Shown here one piece after another: positions 41,546-54,200 of a DNA stretch of 64,000 nt. The notes beneath the pieces were generated by a model. That model saw only the letters and a list, made by a program, of their open reading frames with translations, did no database searches and was not told the origin of the DNA. The DNA is from Mycteria americana (Eukaryota > Chordata > Aves > Ciconiiformes > Ciconiidae), in assembly GCF_035582795.1 (NCBI RefSeq), contig NC_134390.1, positions 1,937,560 through 2,001,559 on the forward strand. Reading direction: 5' to 3'. The translations under genes were made by a program, and so were the position numbers. The number at the start of each line of letters is the position of its first letter. The first letter of the stretch is position 1.

Positions 41546-42159
41546 GGCACTGGGGGGGCCAGTCCCGGGGCCGGGTCTGGATCCGGCCGGGGGCGCGGCG
41601 GCGCTGGTAATCCTCCCCGAGGGGATTAGAGGAAACTTTTATTCCCTGTTTCAGAGCTAATCCCTGGGCTGGCGGGGCCGGCGCTGCTCGGGGAGGGTCT
41701 GGGGCCGCATCCTGCCCCTCCGAACCCCTTGTACCCCCGCCAGCAGAGACGCCAGGGCCGCACCCTGCCCCCCCCAAACCCCTTCTGCCCTTCTCCGAGG
41801 GCTGCAGCCACCGCACCCCGCTCCTCCCCGCCCTTTAGACCCTGCTGGCAGGGATGCAATGGCCGCATCCTGCCCCAAACCCCCTGCGAGCAGGGGGTCC
41901 CGTGGCCCCGTCCTGCCCCTCCGTGCCCCCCTTTGCTCTCCCTCGGTGATGCTCAGGCCGGATCCTCCCCCTCCATTGCTCCCGGGGCCGCATCCTGCCC
42001 CTCCACCCCTCTGGCAACCCCCCCCCCGCCCCGGTCCTAAGCTGCTCCCAATCCTCCGCAGCTGCTGACAGTGGGGGGGAACCGGGGCCACCCCACCCCG
42101 GAGCGGGGCTGGCGATGTGGGGGGGCTTCTCCCCCCATCAAACCGGAGGGGGCCCCCCC
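41546..42159. other. Short intergenic gap between convergent Reprimo-like gene and FMNL3
   Basis: C-rich, with degenerate repeats of a CCGCATCCTGCCCC core (about 41700-42010). No exon is seen. Confidence 0.5.
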
Positions 42160-42852
42160 CCCCACCTTAATCCCACAGCTTTAATAACACCCCTGCAAAG
42201 CTCTGCTTAAGGGTCTGGTCCCTGCACATGCATGCCCCCCCCCCCCCCCCCGGGACATGGGACCCCCAGCATGGGGGGGCTCCCCGGACGCCTGGGTCCC
42301 CTCTGCGCCTTCCCCCGACCCCCCCCCCCCCGCCCCCAAGCAGGCAGCGGCCATGTAAAAGACTCCATATATTTCACATGTACAAAAAGGCACTGGGGGG
42401 GGCGGGGGGGGGGGGGGGGAGTCCGGGGGGATCCGGAGGGGGGGGGGCACCATCCTGCCGCCCCCCCTCCCCCACCCCGGCCTGGCTTTGGTCCCTTTTT
42501 TTTGGCAATTAGTGTTCACATCAGTGGTCAAAGTGACGAGCGCGGAGGGGGGCGGGGGGGCCCCCGTGGTCCCCACGGCAGGATGGGAGCTCTGGGGCAG
42601 TGACCCCCACGGGGACGAGGGAACCCCGATGGGGAGGGGGCACCCCCACGGGGCGGCACCCCGTGGGGCAGCCACCGCCGCTGGGCCCCCACCGCAGCCG
42701 GAGGCAGGATTCGGCCTCTGCTGCAGGCGGACCGGGAGGGGTCCGGGCCACAAGTCCCCCCCCCGGGTGGCGGGGGGGACGGGGACATCGCCTGCGAGCC
42801 CAGGCGAGGACGGTGGCCCGGGATGTCCCTGCGCGGTGACCTCCCCTCAGAC
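42160..42852 (-). other. FMNL3: Probable terminal 3'UTR exon of FMNL3
   Basis: On the minus strand an acceptor (CTCTGCCCCGCAG, preceded by a long pyrimidine tract) ends at 42853. The following sequence runs to ATTAAA at 42185-42180. The stretch 42350-42540 is less GC-rich than its surroundings and contains TACATGTGAAATATATGG and GCCAAAAAAAAGGGACC on the minus strand, the look of a genuine 3'UTR. Assignment to FMNL3 rests on strand, splice signals and the absence of any other minus-strand gene. Confidence 0.5.
42180..42185 (-). terminator. FMNL3: Candidate FMNL3 polyadenylation signal
   Basis: ATTAAA on the minus strand. I found no AATAAA or ATTAAA between the FMNL3 stop codon and this site. 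Confidence 0.5.
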
Positions 42853-42940
42853 CTGCGGGGCAGAGCGGGGTGAGGAGGGGAAACTGAGGCAGCCCGGCCG
42901 CCGCAGCCTGACCCCCCCCGCCCCCCGCCCGGGTCCTTAC

Positions 42941-42966
42941 CCTCGCTCGGCTACAGGCGGATCCAC
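42941..42966 (-). other. FMNL3: Possible 26-base FMNL3 3'UTR microexon
   Basis: On the minus strand the block is bounded by CCTTCCGTCCCGCAGCCCGCAG before it and GTAAGG after it. It would join the donor CAG/GTACCG seven bases after the FMNL3 stop codon to the terminal exon beginning at 42852. Confidence 0.4.
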
Positions 42967-43086
42967 CTGCGGGCTGCGGGACGGAAGGGACAGGGTCAGG
43001 GGACCCCCGGCCTGGCCCGGGGGACGGTCCCGGGTGACCCCAGCGGGGCCGAGGCAGCTGGGGGCCAGTCCTCCAGGCACCAGGCT

Positions 43087-44152
43087 GGGACCCAGTATTG
43101 CACTGGGACCCTGCACTGGGACCCTGCACTGGGACCCAGTATTGCACTGGGACCCTGCACTGGGACCCAGTATTGCAGTGGGACCCAGTATTGCACTGGG
43201 ACCCTGCACTGGGACCCAGTATTGCACTGAGACCCTGCACTGGGATCCAGTATTGCACTGGGACCCAATATTGCACTGGGACCCTGCACTGGGATCCAGT
43301 ATTGCACTGGGACCCAGTATTGCACTGGGACCCTGCACTGGGACCCAGTATTGCACTGGGACCCAGTATTGCACTGGGACCCTGCACTGGGACCCAGTAT
43401 TGCACTGAGACCCTGCACTGGGATCCAGTATTGCACTGGGACCCAATATTGCACTGGGACCCTGCACTGGGACCCAGTATTGCACTGGGACCCAGTATTG
43501 CACTGGGACCCTGCACTGGGACCCAGTATTGCACTGGGACCCAATATTGCACTGGGACCCTGCACTGGGATCCAGTATTGCACTGGGACCCAATATTGCA
43601 CTGGGACCCTGCACTGGGACCCAGTATTGCACTGGGACCCAGTATTGCACTGGGACCCTGCACTGGGACCCAGTATTGCACTGGGACCCAGTATTGCACT
43701 GGGACCCTGCACTGGGACCCAGTATTGCACTGGGACCCAGTATTGCACTGGGACCCTGCACTGGGACCCAGTATTGCACTGAGACCCTGCACTGGGATCC
43801 AGTATTGCACTGGGACCCTGCACTGGGATCCAGTATTGCACTGGGACCCAGTATTGCACTGGGACCCTGCACTGGGACCCAGTATTGCACTGGGACCCAG
43901 TATTGCACTGGGACCCTGCACTGGGACCCAGTATTGCACTGGGATCCAGTATCGCACTGGGACCCTGCACTGGGATCCAGTATCGCACTGGGATCTTGCA
44001 CTGGGACCCAGTATTGCACTGAGACCCTGCGCTGGGACCCAGTATTGCACTGGGACCCAGTATTGCACTGAGACCCTGCGCTGGGACCCAGTATTGCACT
44101 GGGACCCAGTATTGCACTGGGACCCTGCACTGGGATCCAGTATTGCACTGGG
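43087..44152. repeat. 49/31-bp minisatellite after the FMNL3 stop codon
   Basis: Built from an 18-base module CCCAGTATTGCACTGGGA and a 13-base module CCCTGCACTGGGA, arranged 18+13 or 18+18+13. About 1.07 kb. Copies differ by few single-base changes. Stop-free frames of several hundred codons on both strands are artefacts of the unit. Confidence 0.95.
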
Positions 44153-44369
44153 ACCCCCCACTGCAGCAAAGCCCCCCCATGCTGGAAACCCAGCCCTGCG
44201 CCAGGACCCGCACTGGGACCCCGCCTGGCATGGGGATCCTGTGCTGGGGCTCGGCCTGCGGTGGGATCTGTGCTGGGATCCGGTGTCGCACTGGGACCCT
44301 GTGCTGGGACCCTGCACTGCATCGAAGACCCCATGCCAGAAACCCAGCCTTGCACCGGGATCCGGTGCC

Positions 44370-45080
44370 TGGAACCAGCCTTGCACCGGGATCCTGTGCT
44401 GGGATCCTGTGCCGGGATCCTGTGCTGGGACCCAGCCTTGCACCGGGATCCCGTGCTGGGATCCTGTACCGGGATCCTGTGCTGGGACCCAGCCTTGCAC
44501 CAGGATCCCGTGCTGGGATCCTGTACCAGGATCCTGTGCTGGGACCCAGCCTTGCACCGGGATCCCGTGCTGGGATCCTGTGCCGGGATCCTGTGCTGGG
44601 ACCCAGCCTTGCACCGGGATCCCGTGCTGGGATCCTGTGCCGGGATCCTGTGCTGGGACCCAGCCTTGCACCGGGATCCCGTGCTGGGATCCTGTGCCGG
44701 GATCCTGTGCTGGGACCCAGCCTTGCACCGGGATCCTGTGCTGGGATCCTGTGCCAGGACTCTGTGCCGGGAACCAGCCTTGTGCTGGGATCCTGTGCTG
44801 GCACCCAGCCCTGCACCAAGATCCTGTGCTGGGATCCTGTGCTGGCACCCAGCCCTACACCAGGATCCTGTGCCGGGACCCAGCCTTGCACCGGGATCCT
44901 GTGCTGGGGATCCTGTGCCAGGATCCTGTGCTGAGACCCAGCCTTGCACCGGGATCCTGTGCTGGGGATCCTGTGCCAGGATCCTGTGCTGGGACCCAGC
45001 CTTGCACCGGGATCCCGTGCTGAGATCCTGTGCCAGGACTCTTGGGCTGGGACCCAGCCTTGCACCGGGATCCCGCGTCA
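44370..45080. repeat. 57-bp GGGATCCTGTGCTGGGA minisatellite
   Basis: The marker CCCAGCCTTG recurs 57 bases apart (for example 44431 and 44488) through about 45000, with GGATCCTGTGCTGGGA modules inside each unit. It abuts the preceding array; the sequence between them (44153-44370) is a degenerate mixture. Confidence 0.93.
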
Positions 45081-45204
45081 GGATCCTGCTCCGCTCCGAG
45101 GGGCATCCCGGGGCCACAGCGTGCGGGGAGGGGGCGTGCAGGAGGGGGCATGCGGGGCCAGGGGGGATCGGGGGGGGCCCGGGCATGCAGGCGGTACCTG
45201 GGGG

Positions 45205-48200
45205 CTAACAGCTGGACTCGTCGTGGTGGGACGGGTCGCAGAAGAAGCGCGAGCCCCGCTTGGCGGTGCGGGCCGTGAAGGGGACGCTCTTCAGCGCTGC
45301 AGGGGGGCACGGGCGGGGAGGGGGGGACAGGGAGACGTCAGCCCCCGCACGCGGGCGGGACGCGGCCGGCCGGGCGGCGAGGGGCGGCGGGGGCCCGTAC
45401 CGGTGATGATGTCCTCGATGGTGCCGTCCTTGCCCTCGTAGACGGGGCGATGGTCCTTGGCCTGGCGCCGCCGCAGCTCCGCGATCAGCTCCTGCTGCTG
45501 CCACTTGTTCCGCTGCGAGGCAGGCGCGGGGGTCCCAGGTTGGGGACGCAGGCGTCCCCTCCGTGCCGCCCCCCCCGGCCCACCCGCGCGCCCACCCACG
45601 CTCACCTTCTCCTGCTTCTTCGCCTCCTGCGCCAGCAGCTTCTCCCGCATCACCTCCTCCTGCTTCTTCCGCATCTCGTTCTCCTGCTCCGCGTCCTGCC
45701 GGGGCGAGGGGGTGGCGGTGGGAGCCAGCTCCCCCCCGGCCCCCCCGGCGCCAGTGCCACCAACCCCCCGCACGTCCCCTCCCGGCCGTTCCTCACCTTG
45801 TAGGAGCGGATGAACCGGACAAAGACCGGGAAGAAGACGGACGGGGGGGTCGTCTTGGGGCTCTCACCGAAATACCGCACCACGGTGTTGTAGGCGTCCT
45901 GGAAGAGGGGACGGGGCGGTCACCGACGGGCTGCGCGTCCCACGGCTCCCGGCAGCCTCCCGGCACGAGGAGCGTGCAAAGCAAGGTGGGCACGAGGGCC
46001 GTGCAAAGCAAGATGTGCACGAGGGCCGTGCAAAGCAAGGCACGCACGAGGAGCGTGCAAAGCAAGGCACGCACGAGGGCCGCGCAAAGCAAGATGTGCA
46101 CGAGGGCCGTGCAAAGCAAGGCACGCACGAGGAGCGTGCAAAGCAAGGCACGCACGAGGGCCGCGCAAAGCAAGATGTGCATGAGGGCTGTGCAAAGCAA
46201 GGCACGCACGAGGAGCGTGCAAAGCAAGGTGGGCACAAGGGCCGTGCAAAGCAAGATGTGCACGAGGGCCGTGCAAAGCAAGATGTGCACGAGGGCCGTG
46301 CAAAGCAAGGCACGCATGAGGAGCGTGCAAAGCAAGATGTGCACAAGGGCCGTGCAAAGCAAGGCACGCACGAGGAGCGTGCAAAGCAAGGTGGGCACGA
46401 GGGCCGCACAAAGCAAGATGTGCACGAGGGCCGTGCAAAGCAAGGCACGCACGAGGAGCGTGCAAAGCAAGATGTGCACGAGGGCCGTGCAAAGCAAGGC
46501 GTGCATGAGGGCCGTGCAAAGCAAGGCACGCACGAGGAGCGTGCAAAGCAAGGTGGGCACGAGGGCCGCGCAAAGCAAGATGTGCACGAGGGCCGTGCAA
46601 GGCAAGGCACGCACGAGGAGCGTGCAAAGCAAGGTGGGCACGAGGGCCACGCAAAGCAAGATGTGCACGAGGGCTGTGCAAAGCAAGGCACGCACGAGGA
46701 GCGTGCAAAGCAAGGTGGGCACAAGGGCCGTGCAAAGCAAGATGTGCACGAGGGCCGTGCAAAGCAAGGTGGGCACGAGGGCCGTGCAAAGCAGGGCACG
46801 CACGAGGAGCGTGCAAAGCAAGGTGGGCACGAGGGCCACGCAAAGCAAGGCACGCACGAGGAGCGTGCAAAGCAAGGTGGGCACGAGGGCCGTGCAAAGC
46901 AAGGCACGCACGAGGAGTGTGCAAAGCAAGGCACGCACGAGGGCCGTGCAAAGCAAGATGTGCACGAGGGCTGTGCAAAGCAAGGCACGCACGAGGAGCG
47001 TGCAAAGCAAGGCACGCATGAGGGCCGCGCAAAGCAAGATGTGCACGAGGGCTGTGCAAAGCAAGGCACGCACGAGGAGCATGCAAAGCAAGGTGGGCAC
47101 GAGGGCCACGCAAAGCAAGGCACGCGTGCATGAGGAGTGTGCAAAGCAAGGCACGCACAAGGGCTGTGCAAAGCAAGATGTGCACAAGGGTCGTGCAAAG
47201 CAAAGCACACACGAGGAGCGTGCAAAGCAAGACAGGTGTACATGAGGAGCATGCAAAGTAAGGTGTGCGTGACAAGGTGTGCACAAGGAGCATGCAAAGC
47301 AAGGCACAGGCAAGGACCGTGAAAAGCAAGGCACGCACGAGGAGCATGCACAGCAAGGCAGGCGTGCACGAGGAGCGTGCAAAGCAAAGTGTGCATGACA
47401 AGGAGTGCACAAGGAGCATGCACAGCAAGGCAGGCGTGCACGAGGAACATGCAAAGCAAGGTGTGCGTGACAAGGCATGCACGAGGGTCGTGCAAAGCAA
47501 GGCACAGACAAGGACCGTGAAAAGCAGGCGTGCATGAGGAGCATGCACAGCGAGGCAGGCGTGCACGAGAAGCGTGCAAAGCAAGGTGTGGATGAGGGCT
47601 GTGCAAAGCAAGGCAGGCACGAGGACCGTGCAAAGCAAAGTGTGCGTGACAAGGCGTGCACGAGGACCGTGCAAAGCAAGGCACAGACAAGGCTGTGAAA
47701 AGCAGGCGTGCATGAGGAGCATGCACAGCAAGGCAGGCTTGCACAAGGAGCGTGCAAAGCAAGGTGTGTGTGACAAGGCGTGCACGAGGAGCGTGCAAAG
47801 CAAGGCATGCACGAGGGTCGTGCAAAGCGAGGCGTGCATGACAAGGCATGTACGAGGAGCGTGCAAAGCGAGGCATGCACAAGGGCTGTACAAAGCAAGG
47901 TGTGCATGACAAGGAGTGCACAAGGAGCGTGCAAAGCGAGGCATGCATGACAAGGCATGTACAAGGAGCATGCAAAGCGAGGTGTGCACGAGGGCCGTGC
48001 AAAGCAAGGCGTGCATGACAAGGAGTGCACAAGGAGCGTGCAAAGCGAGGCGTGCACGAGGGCCGTGCAAAGCAAGGCATGCATGACAAGGAGTGCACAA
48101 GGAGCGTGCAAAGCGAGGCGTGCACGAGGGCCGTGCAAAGCGAGGCATGCGTGACAAGGCATGTACGAGGAGCGTGCAAAGCGAGGCGTGCACGAGGGCC

Positions 48201-51200
48201 GTGCAAAGCGAGGCGTGCATGACAAGGCGCGCGCGAGGAGCATGCAAAGCGAGGCGTGCACGAGGGCCGTGCAAAGCAAGGCGTGTGTGACAAGGAGTGC
48301 ACGAGGAGCGTGCAAAGCGAGGCGTGCACGAGGGCCGTGCAAAGCAAGGCGTGCGTGACAAGGAGTGCACGAGGAGCGTGCAAAGCGAGGTGTGCACGAG
48401 GGCCGTGCAAAGCGAGGCGTGCGTGACAAGGAGTGCACGAGGGCCGTGCAAAGCGAGGCGTGCATGACAAGGCGCGCGCGAGGAGCGTGCAAAGCAAGGC
48501 GTGCACGAAGGCCGTGCAAAGCAAGGCGTGCGTGACAAGGAGTGCACGAGGAGCGTGCAAAGCGAGGCGTGCATGACAAGGAGTGCACGAGGGCCGTGCA
48601 AAGCGAGGCGTGCGTGACAAGGCGCGCGCGAGGAGCGCGCGAGGCACGGCCGCTCCCCGGCCCTCACCTCAGCCGTCCGTGCGTCCTTCTGCAGCCGCTC
48701 CAGCTTGCCCTCGCTGGCGGCCAGGAAGGAGCGCAGGACGCTGTTCTCGTGCAGGCCGCACTCCCGCCGCAGCAGCTCCATGCCCCGGCCCAGCTCCTTC
48801 ACGTCCAGCAGCACGTTCTCCAGGGACACTGGGGGGACACTGACGGGTCAGGGCCCCGCAGCCCCGGGGGACGGCGAGGCAGGGGCGCGGGGCCGGGGGG
48901 CACCTGCGGCCGCCTTCTCCACGAAGTGCAGCTCCTGCCAGAAGGTTGCCAGCTCGGGGTACTTCTCCCGCACCGTCAGCGCGATGAAGTGCAGCAGCGT
49001 CATCTTCCTGTCCGTCGACTTGGTGTCCAGGAGCTGCGGGGTAGTTTGGGGGGGGGGCGCGGGGGGTCAGGGCTGCGGGATGGGACCCCCGGGAGCCCAC
49101 GCGGACGCGGGCAGGAGGTCCGGGGGTGCCCACCAGGTCCAGGCTCTGCAGTTTGAAGCCGTAGACGGCACCACGTTTGCTGCTGTTCATGTAGTTGCCC
49201 AGCGCCAAGATGATCTGCACGGGGAAAAACAGCGGGAAGGGGGGGGTCAGGGAGGAACGAGACCCCCGCGGGACCCCCCCCGCCCGGCTACGGCAAGGAT
49301 GGAGGGCAGGACTCCGACCCAGCCGGTCCCCACGTCCCCCGGTCCCCCTCCGACCACGCTCACCTCCAACATGTGCTTCAGCTTCTGGGAGGACTTGACG
49401 GAGGCCGAGGCCGCGATGATGGCGTTGAGCTGCTGCAGGGGGACAGGAGGGCAGGGCTCAGGTGGGGCGGGGGGGGTCCGGGCACGCCCCGCGGGTGCGA
49501 TCCCCCCCTCCCCGGCTCCATACCGGCGTCAGCATCTGGAGGTTTTCGGTGAAGTTGCCGAGGAAGGCCATGATGGCCATGCGCTGGGGCAGCCGCTCCA
49601 CCTTGCTGAACTGCAGCATGAAGCGGTCCTCGTCCGCCAGCTCCTCCAGCGGCTTGCGCTCCCGCTCGTACTGCCGCAGCGCCTTCACCTCCGCCTCCGT
49701 CGGCAGGAACCGCATCAGGCACTCCACAAAGTCCACCGGCAGCGTCGCCAGGTCGAACCTGCCCCGCGCCCGCGCCGTTGGGGACCAGCTCCCCGCTGCG
49801 CCCTGCCTGGGCCCCCTGCACCCCAACCGCCCCCCCTGCACCCTGCCTGGGCCCCCTGCACCCCAGCCAGACCCCCCTGCACCCTGCCTGGGCCCACTGC
49901 ACCCCAGCCAGACCCCCTGGGCCCCCTGCACCCCAGCCGGACCCCCTGCACCCTGCCTGGACCCCCTGCACCCCAACCACCCCCCCTGCACCCTGCCTGG
50001 ACCCACTGCACCCCAACCACCCCCCCTGCACCCTGCCTGGACCCACTGCACCCCAACCAGCCCCTTTGAACACTGCCTGGCCCCCCTGAACCCCAACCAG
50101 CCCCTCCTGCACCCCAGCCAAACCCCCTTCACCCCAACCAGCCCCCTTGAACACTGCCTGGCTCCCCTGAACCGCAGCCAGCCCCCCTGCACCCTGCCTG
50201 GACCCACTGCACCCTGCCTGGACCCACTGCACCCCAATCGCCCCCCCTGCACCCTGCCTGGCCCCTCTACACCCCAGCCAGACCCCCTGCACCCTGCCTG
50301 GACCCACTGCACCCCAACCAGCCCCCCCTGCACCCCAGCCAGATCCCTTGAACCCTGCCTGGCCCCTCTACACCCCAACCAGCCCCCCTGCACCCTGCCT
50401 GACCCTCTGCACCCCCTGCACTTTGCCTGGCCCCCCTGCACCCCAGCCAGACCCCCCTGCACCCTGCCTGGACCCACTGCACCCCAACCACCCCCCGTGC
50501 ACCCTGCCTGGACCCCCTGCACACTAGCCAGCCCCCCAGCACCCTGCCTGGACCCACTGCACCCCAGCCAGCCCCCCCTGCACCCTGCCTGGACCCCCTG
50601 CACCCCAGCCAGACCCCTTGAACCCTGCCTGGCCCCTCTGCACCCCAACCAGCCCCCCTGCACCCTGCCTGGCCCTCTGCACCCCAACCAGCCCCCCTGC
50701 ACCCTGTCCGGACCCACTGCACCCCAGCCAGACCCCCTGCACCCTGTCTGGACCCACTGCACCCCAGCCGGACCCCCTGCACCCTGCCTGGACCCCCTGC
50801 ACCCCAACCGCCCCCTCTGCACCCTGCCTGGACCCACTGCACCCCAGCCAGCCCCTTTGAACACTGCCTGGCCCCCCTGAACCCCAACCAGCCCCTCCTG
50901 CACCCCAGCCAAACCCCCTTCACCCCAACCAGCCCCCTTGAACACTGCCTGGCCCCCCTGCACCCCAGCCAGCCCCCCTGCACCCTGCCTGGACCCACTG
51001 CACCCCAACCACCCCCCCTGCACCCTGCCTGGCCCCCCTGCACCCCAGCCAGACCCCTTGAACCCTGCCTGGCCCCTCTGCACCCCAACCAGCCCCCCTG
51101 CACCCTGCCTGGACCCCCTGCACCCTGCCTGGACCCACTGCACCCCAATCAGCCCCCCTGCACCCTGCCTGGACCCCCTGCACCCTGCCTGGACCCACTG

Positions 51201-54200
51201 CACCCCAATCAGCCCCCCTGCACCCCAGCCAAACCCCCTGCACCCCAGCCAGCCCCCTTGAACACTGCCTGGCCTCCCTGCACCCCAGCCAGACCCACTG
51301 GGCCCCCTGCACCCCAGCCGGACCCCCTGCACCCTGCCTGGACCCCCTGCACCCCAACCGCCCCCCCTGCACCCTGCCTGGACCCACTGCACCCCAGCCA
51401 GACCCTTTGAACACTGCCTGGCCCCCCTGAACCCCAACCAGCCCCTCCTGCACCCCAGCCAAACCCCCTGCACCCTGCCTGGGCCCACTGCACCCCAGCC
51501 AGACCCCCTGCACCCTGCCTGGACCCACTGCACCCCAACCACCCCCCGTGCACCCTGCCTGGACCCCCTGCACACTAGCCAGCCCCCCAGCACCCTGCCT
51601 GGACCCCCTGCACCCTGCCTGGACCCACTGCACACCAGCCAGCCCCCCTGCACCCTGCCTGGACCCACTGCACCCCAGTCAGCCCCCCTGCACCCCAGCC
51701 AAACCCCCTGCACCCCAGCCAGCCCCCTTGAACACTGCCTGGCCTCCCTGCACCCCAGCCAGACCCCCTGCACCCTGCCTGACCCTCTGCACCCCCTGCA
51801 CTTTGCCTGCCCCCCCCTGCACCCCAGCCGGCCCCCCTGCACCCCAGCCAGACCCCCTGCACCCCAGCCAGCTCCCCAATACCCCCCCGCCCCCCACTGC
51901 ACCCCGGCACGGGGGCACGTACGTGTGGATGGCCCTGCAGATCTCCTCGGCGCTGCGGCCCGCCTTGCGCAGGGTGATGGCCAGGTTCTTGGCGCGGTTG
52001 GCCTCCAGCAGCGTCACCTTGCTGGCTGCCTTCTGCGACGCCTTGTTCTTGGCACAGACGAGGTCGAGGGCCGGACCCTGCGCCTTGGTCTTGAAGAGCT
52101 CCTCGAAGCGTTCCAGGTCAAGGTCCTGGTGGAACGAGGCAGGGGGGGCTCAGAGGTGGCAGCGGCGGCGGTGGCGCCCACCCAGCCGCTCGGGCCAGGA
52201 GTCCCGAGCTCACCTCCAGCACCCGCTCGTCGTCCAGCTCGCTGAACACCGTCCCGCTGATCTGGTTGGGCTTCAGCGCCGTCCAGTTGAAGACGGGCAG
52301 CCGGAACTTGGTCTTGATGGGCTTCTTGATCCGGATGGCTGCCAGCGGGGCAGGAGCCAGCTCAGCCCCCGCCGGGGCAGGGGGACGCATCCTGTGCCCA
52401 CCCTGAGCCACCCGAGTCCGGCGCATCGGTCCCCAAGCTGTCACCATCCCCTGGGCCTCCCCGGCCCCATCCCGTGGTCCCTGCACCCCTCCCTTGGCGA
52501 CCGCAACCCCGACGCTCCGGTTCCTGCAACCCTTCCCCCGTCCCCACGGCCTCTCCGTCCCCGTCCCCACGGCCTCTCCGTCCCCGTCCCCACGGTCCCC
52601 GCGCCCTCCCCACCTACCCGAGAGCCCGACAGTGAGGGCGATGGAGGGTGAAGCCCCAGGCAGCGGCGGGGCCGGGGGGCACTTGCCTGCGAAGGGAGTA
52701 GGGGGTGAGCCCCTGCCCCGGCGGGGACGGCCCCGTTTAGGGGACACCCCGGGGACCCTCACCTGGGAGTGGGGGGGCGGGGGGCGGCAGGGGGGGCGGC
52801 GGAGGGGGCGGGGGGGGCGCAGCCTCCACGGGGGGCAGGACGGGGAGCCGCAGGGCCTCCTCCAGGGGCTCGGGTTCGGGCCGGGGAGGGGGCTCGGTGC
52901 CCGGTACGGGGGGCGGCTCGGAGCCATAGCGCCGCCGGAAAGCCTCGTCCTTCTCCTTGATCATCCGCCGCAGCGTGTGCACTTGGTGGCTCGTGTGCTC
53001 GTAGGTCTCCTGGGGATGGCGAGCGTCAGGCTCGGGGCGGGGGGGGGCCAGGACCCTGCCCCACGGCCCCCGCGGCCCCACCACGCACCTTGACCACCTC
53101 CAGCTCCTTCTCCCGCTGCAGCAGCTGCTTCTCCAGCTCCGCCACCCGCATCATGTTCTCGTTCTCCAGGTCCAGCAGCTTCTCCGTTAGCTGCGGGGGG
53201 GGGGACACGCACACGGCTGTGACGCCGGCTCGGGGACCCCCCGCCCGGTATCACCGCTGACCTCCCCGGGGGCAAAGCCAGACCCCGGGAGGGGACGCCC
53301 CGGGACCCGGCGAGGAGGGGCCCTGCGTCCCCCCGCCCACACGTACGTGGGACAGATGCTCCTCCAGCTCCTCCACCTTCTCCAGGGCCACGTTCTTGGT
53401 CTCGGCGTCCTCCAGCAGCCCCCCCACGTCGAAGACGTTGTCCAGGTACGCCTGAATCTGCACCTGCAGCTTCTCGCTCTCCGTGTGCCTCGACTTCTGC
53501 GGGCATCGGGGCAGCGTCAGGGACGGGGGGGGGACGGGGGCTCCTCGGGGCAGCCCCCTCAGCCCCCCCCGACCCCCCGTACCTGCAGGAACTCCTCCAG
53601 CCCCAGCTTGGTGAACTCGTACTGGAGGTGGACGCGGAAGTTCATGTCCTCCACCGAGTGCACCACGATGTTGATGAACTGCATGCAGGCGACCTGCGGG
53701 CAGGGCTGGCGTCACCAGGAGCCCCCCCAGCACCCCCTGCCGTCCCAAAGCCCTCCTCGCCCAGGACCGGGTTGGCCCACCATGAAGTCGATGCTGCTGT
53801 CCTCGTTGCGGAAGTAGTCCATCAGCCGCTCGAAGCGGTGCTTCTCCTTGCAGACCTGAGCGGGCAGCAGACGCGGGGTTAACCTGGCTTGGCCACCCCC
53901 CACCCCCCCAACCACCAGCCCCCATCCCCTGGGCTCCAGTCCCCTACTCCCAGTCTGGTCCTGGTGCCCCCAGACCCCCCAGTCCAGCCTGGCCTCGTCC
54001 TCCTTCATGGCCCCATCCCCTGCGCTCCAGACTCCCCATCCCAGCCTGCTCCTGGTGTCCGTTCCTCCCTTCCCTGGGTCCTGGTCCCTGATCCCAGCCT
54101 GCTCCTGGTGTCCCCAGTCCCCCCCCCATCCCAGCCTGCTCCTGGTGTCCCCAGTCCCCCCCCCATCCCAGCCTGCTCCTGGTGTCCCCAGTCCCCCCCC

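Noticed and set aside
42521-45186. Open frames of 640-775 codons on both strands with WDP and GSQ repeats
   Set aside because: Products of the 49/31-bp and 57-bp arrays. No initiation context, splice structure or homology supports them.
45963-48645. CRISPR-like array of 27-base repeats
   Set aside because: Repeats are directly tandem with no unique spacers, and the context is a vertebrate intron.
45793-48829. Minus-strand open frames of about 930-970 codons rich in Cys, Leu, His and Arg
   Set aside because: They read through the 27/41-bp minisatellite in FMNL3 intron 22; all three frames are open because the unit lacks stops. The real coding parts are only exons 22 and 23 at the edges.
49378-51910. 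814-codon minus-strand frame of Gly/Cys/Gln repeats
   Set aside because: It starts in the intron 17 array and runs into FMNL3 exon 18; only the exon 18 part is genuine.
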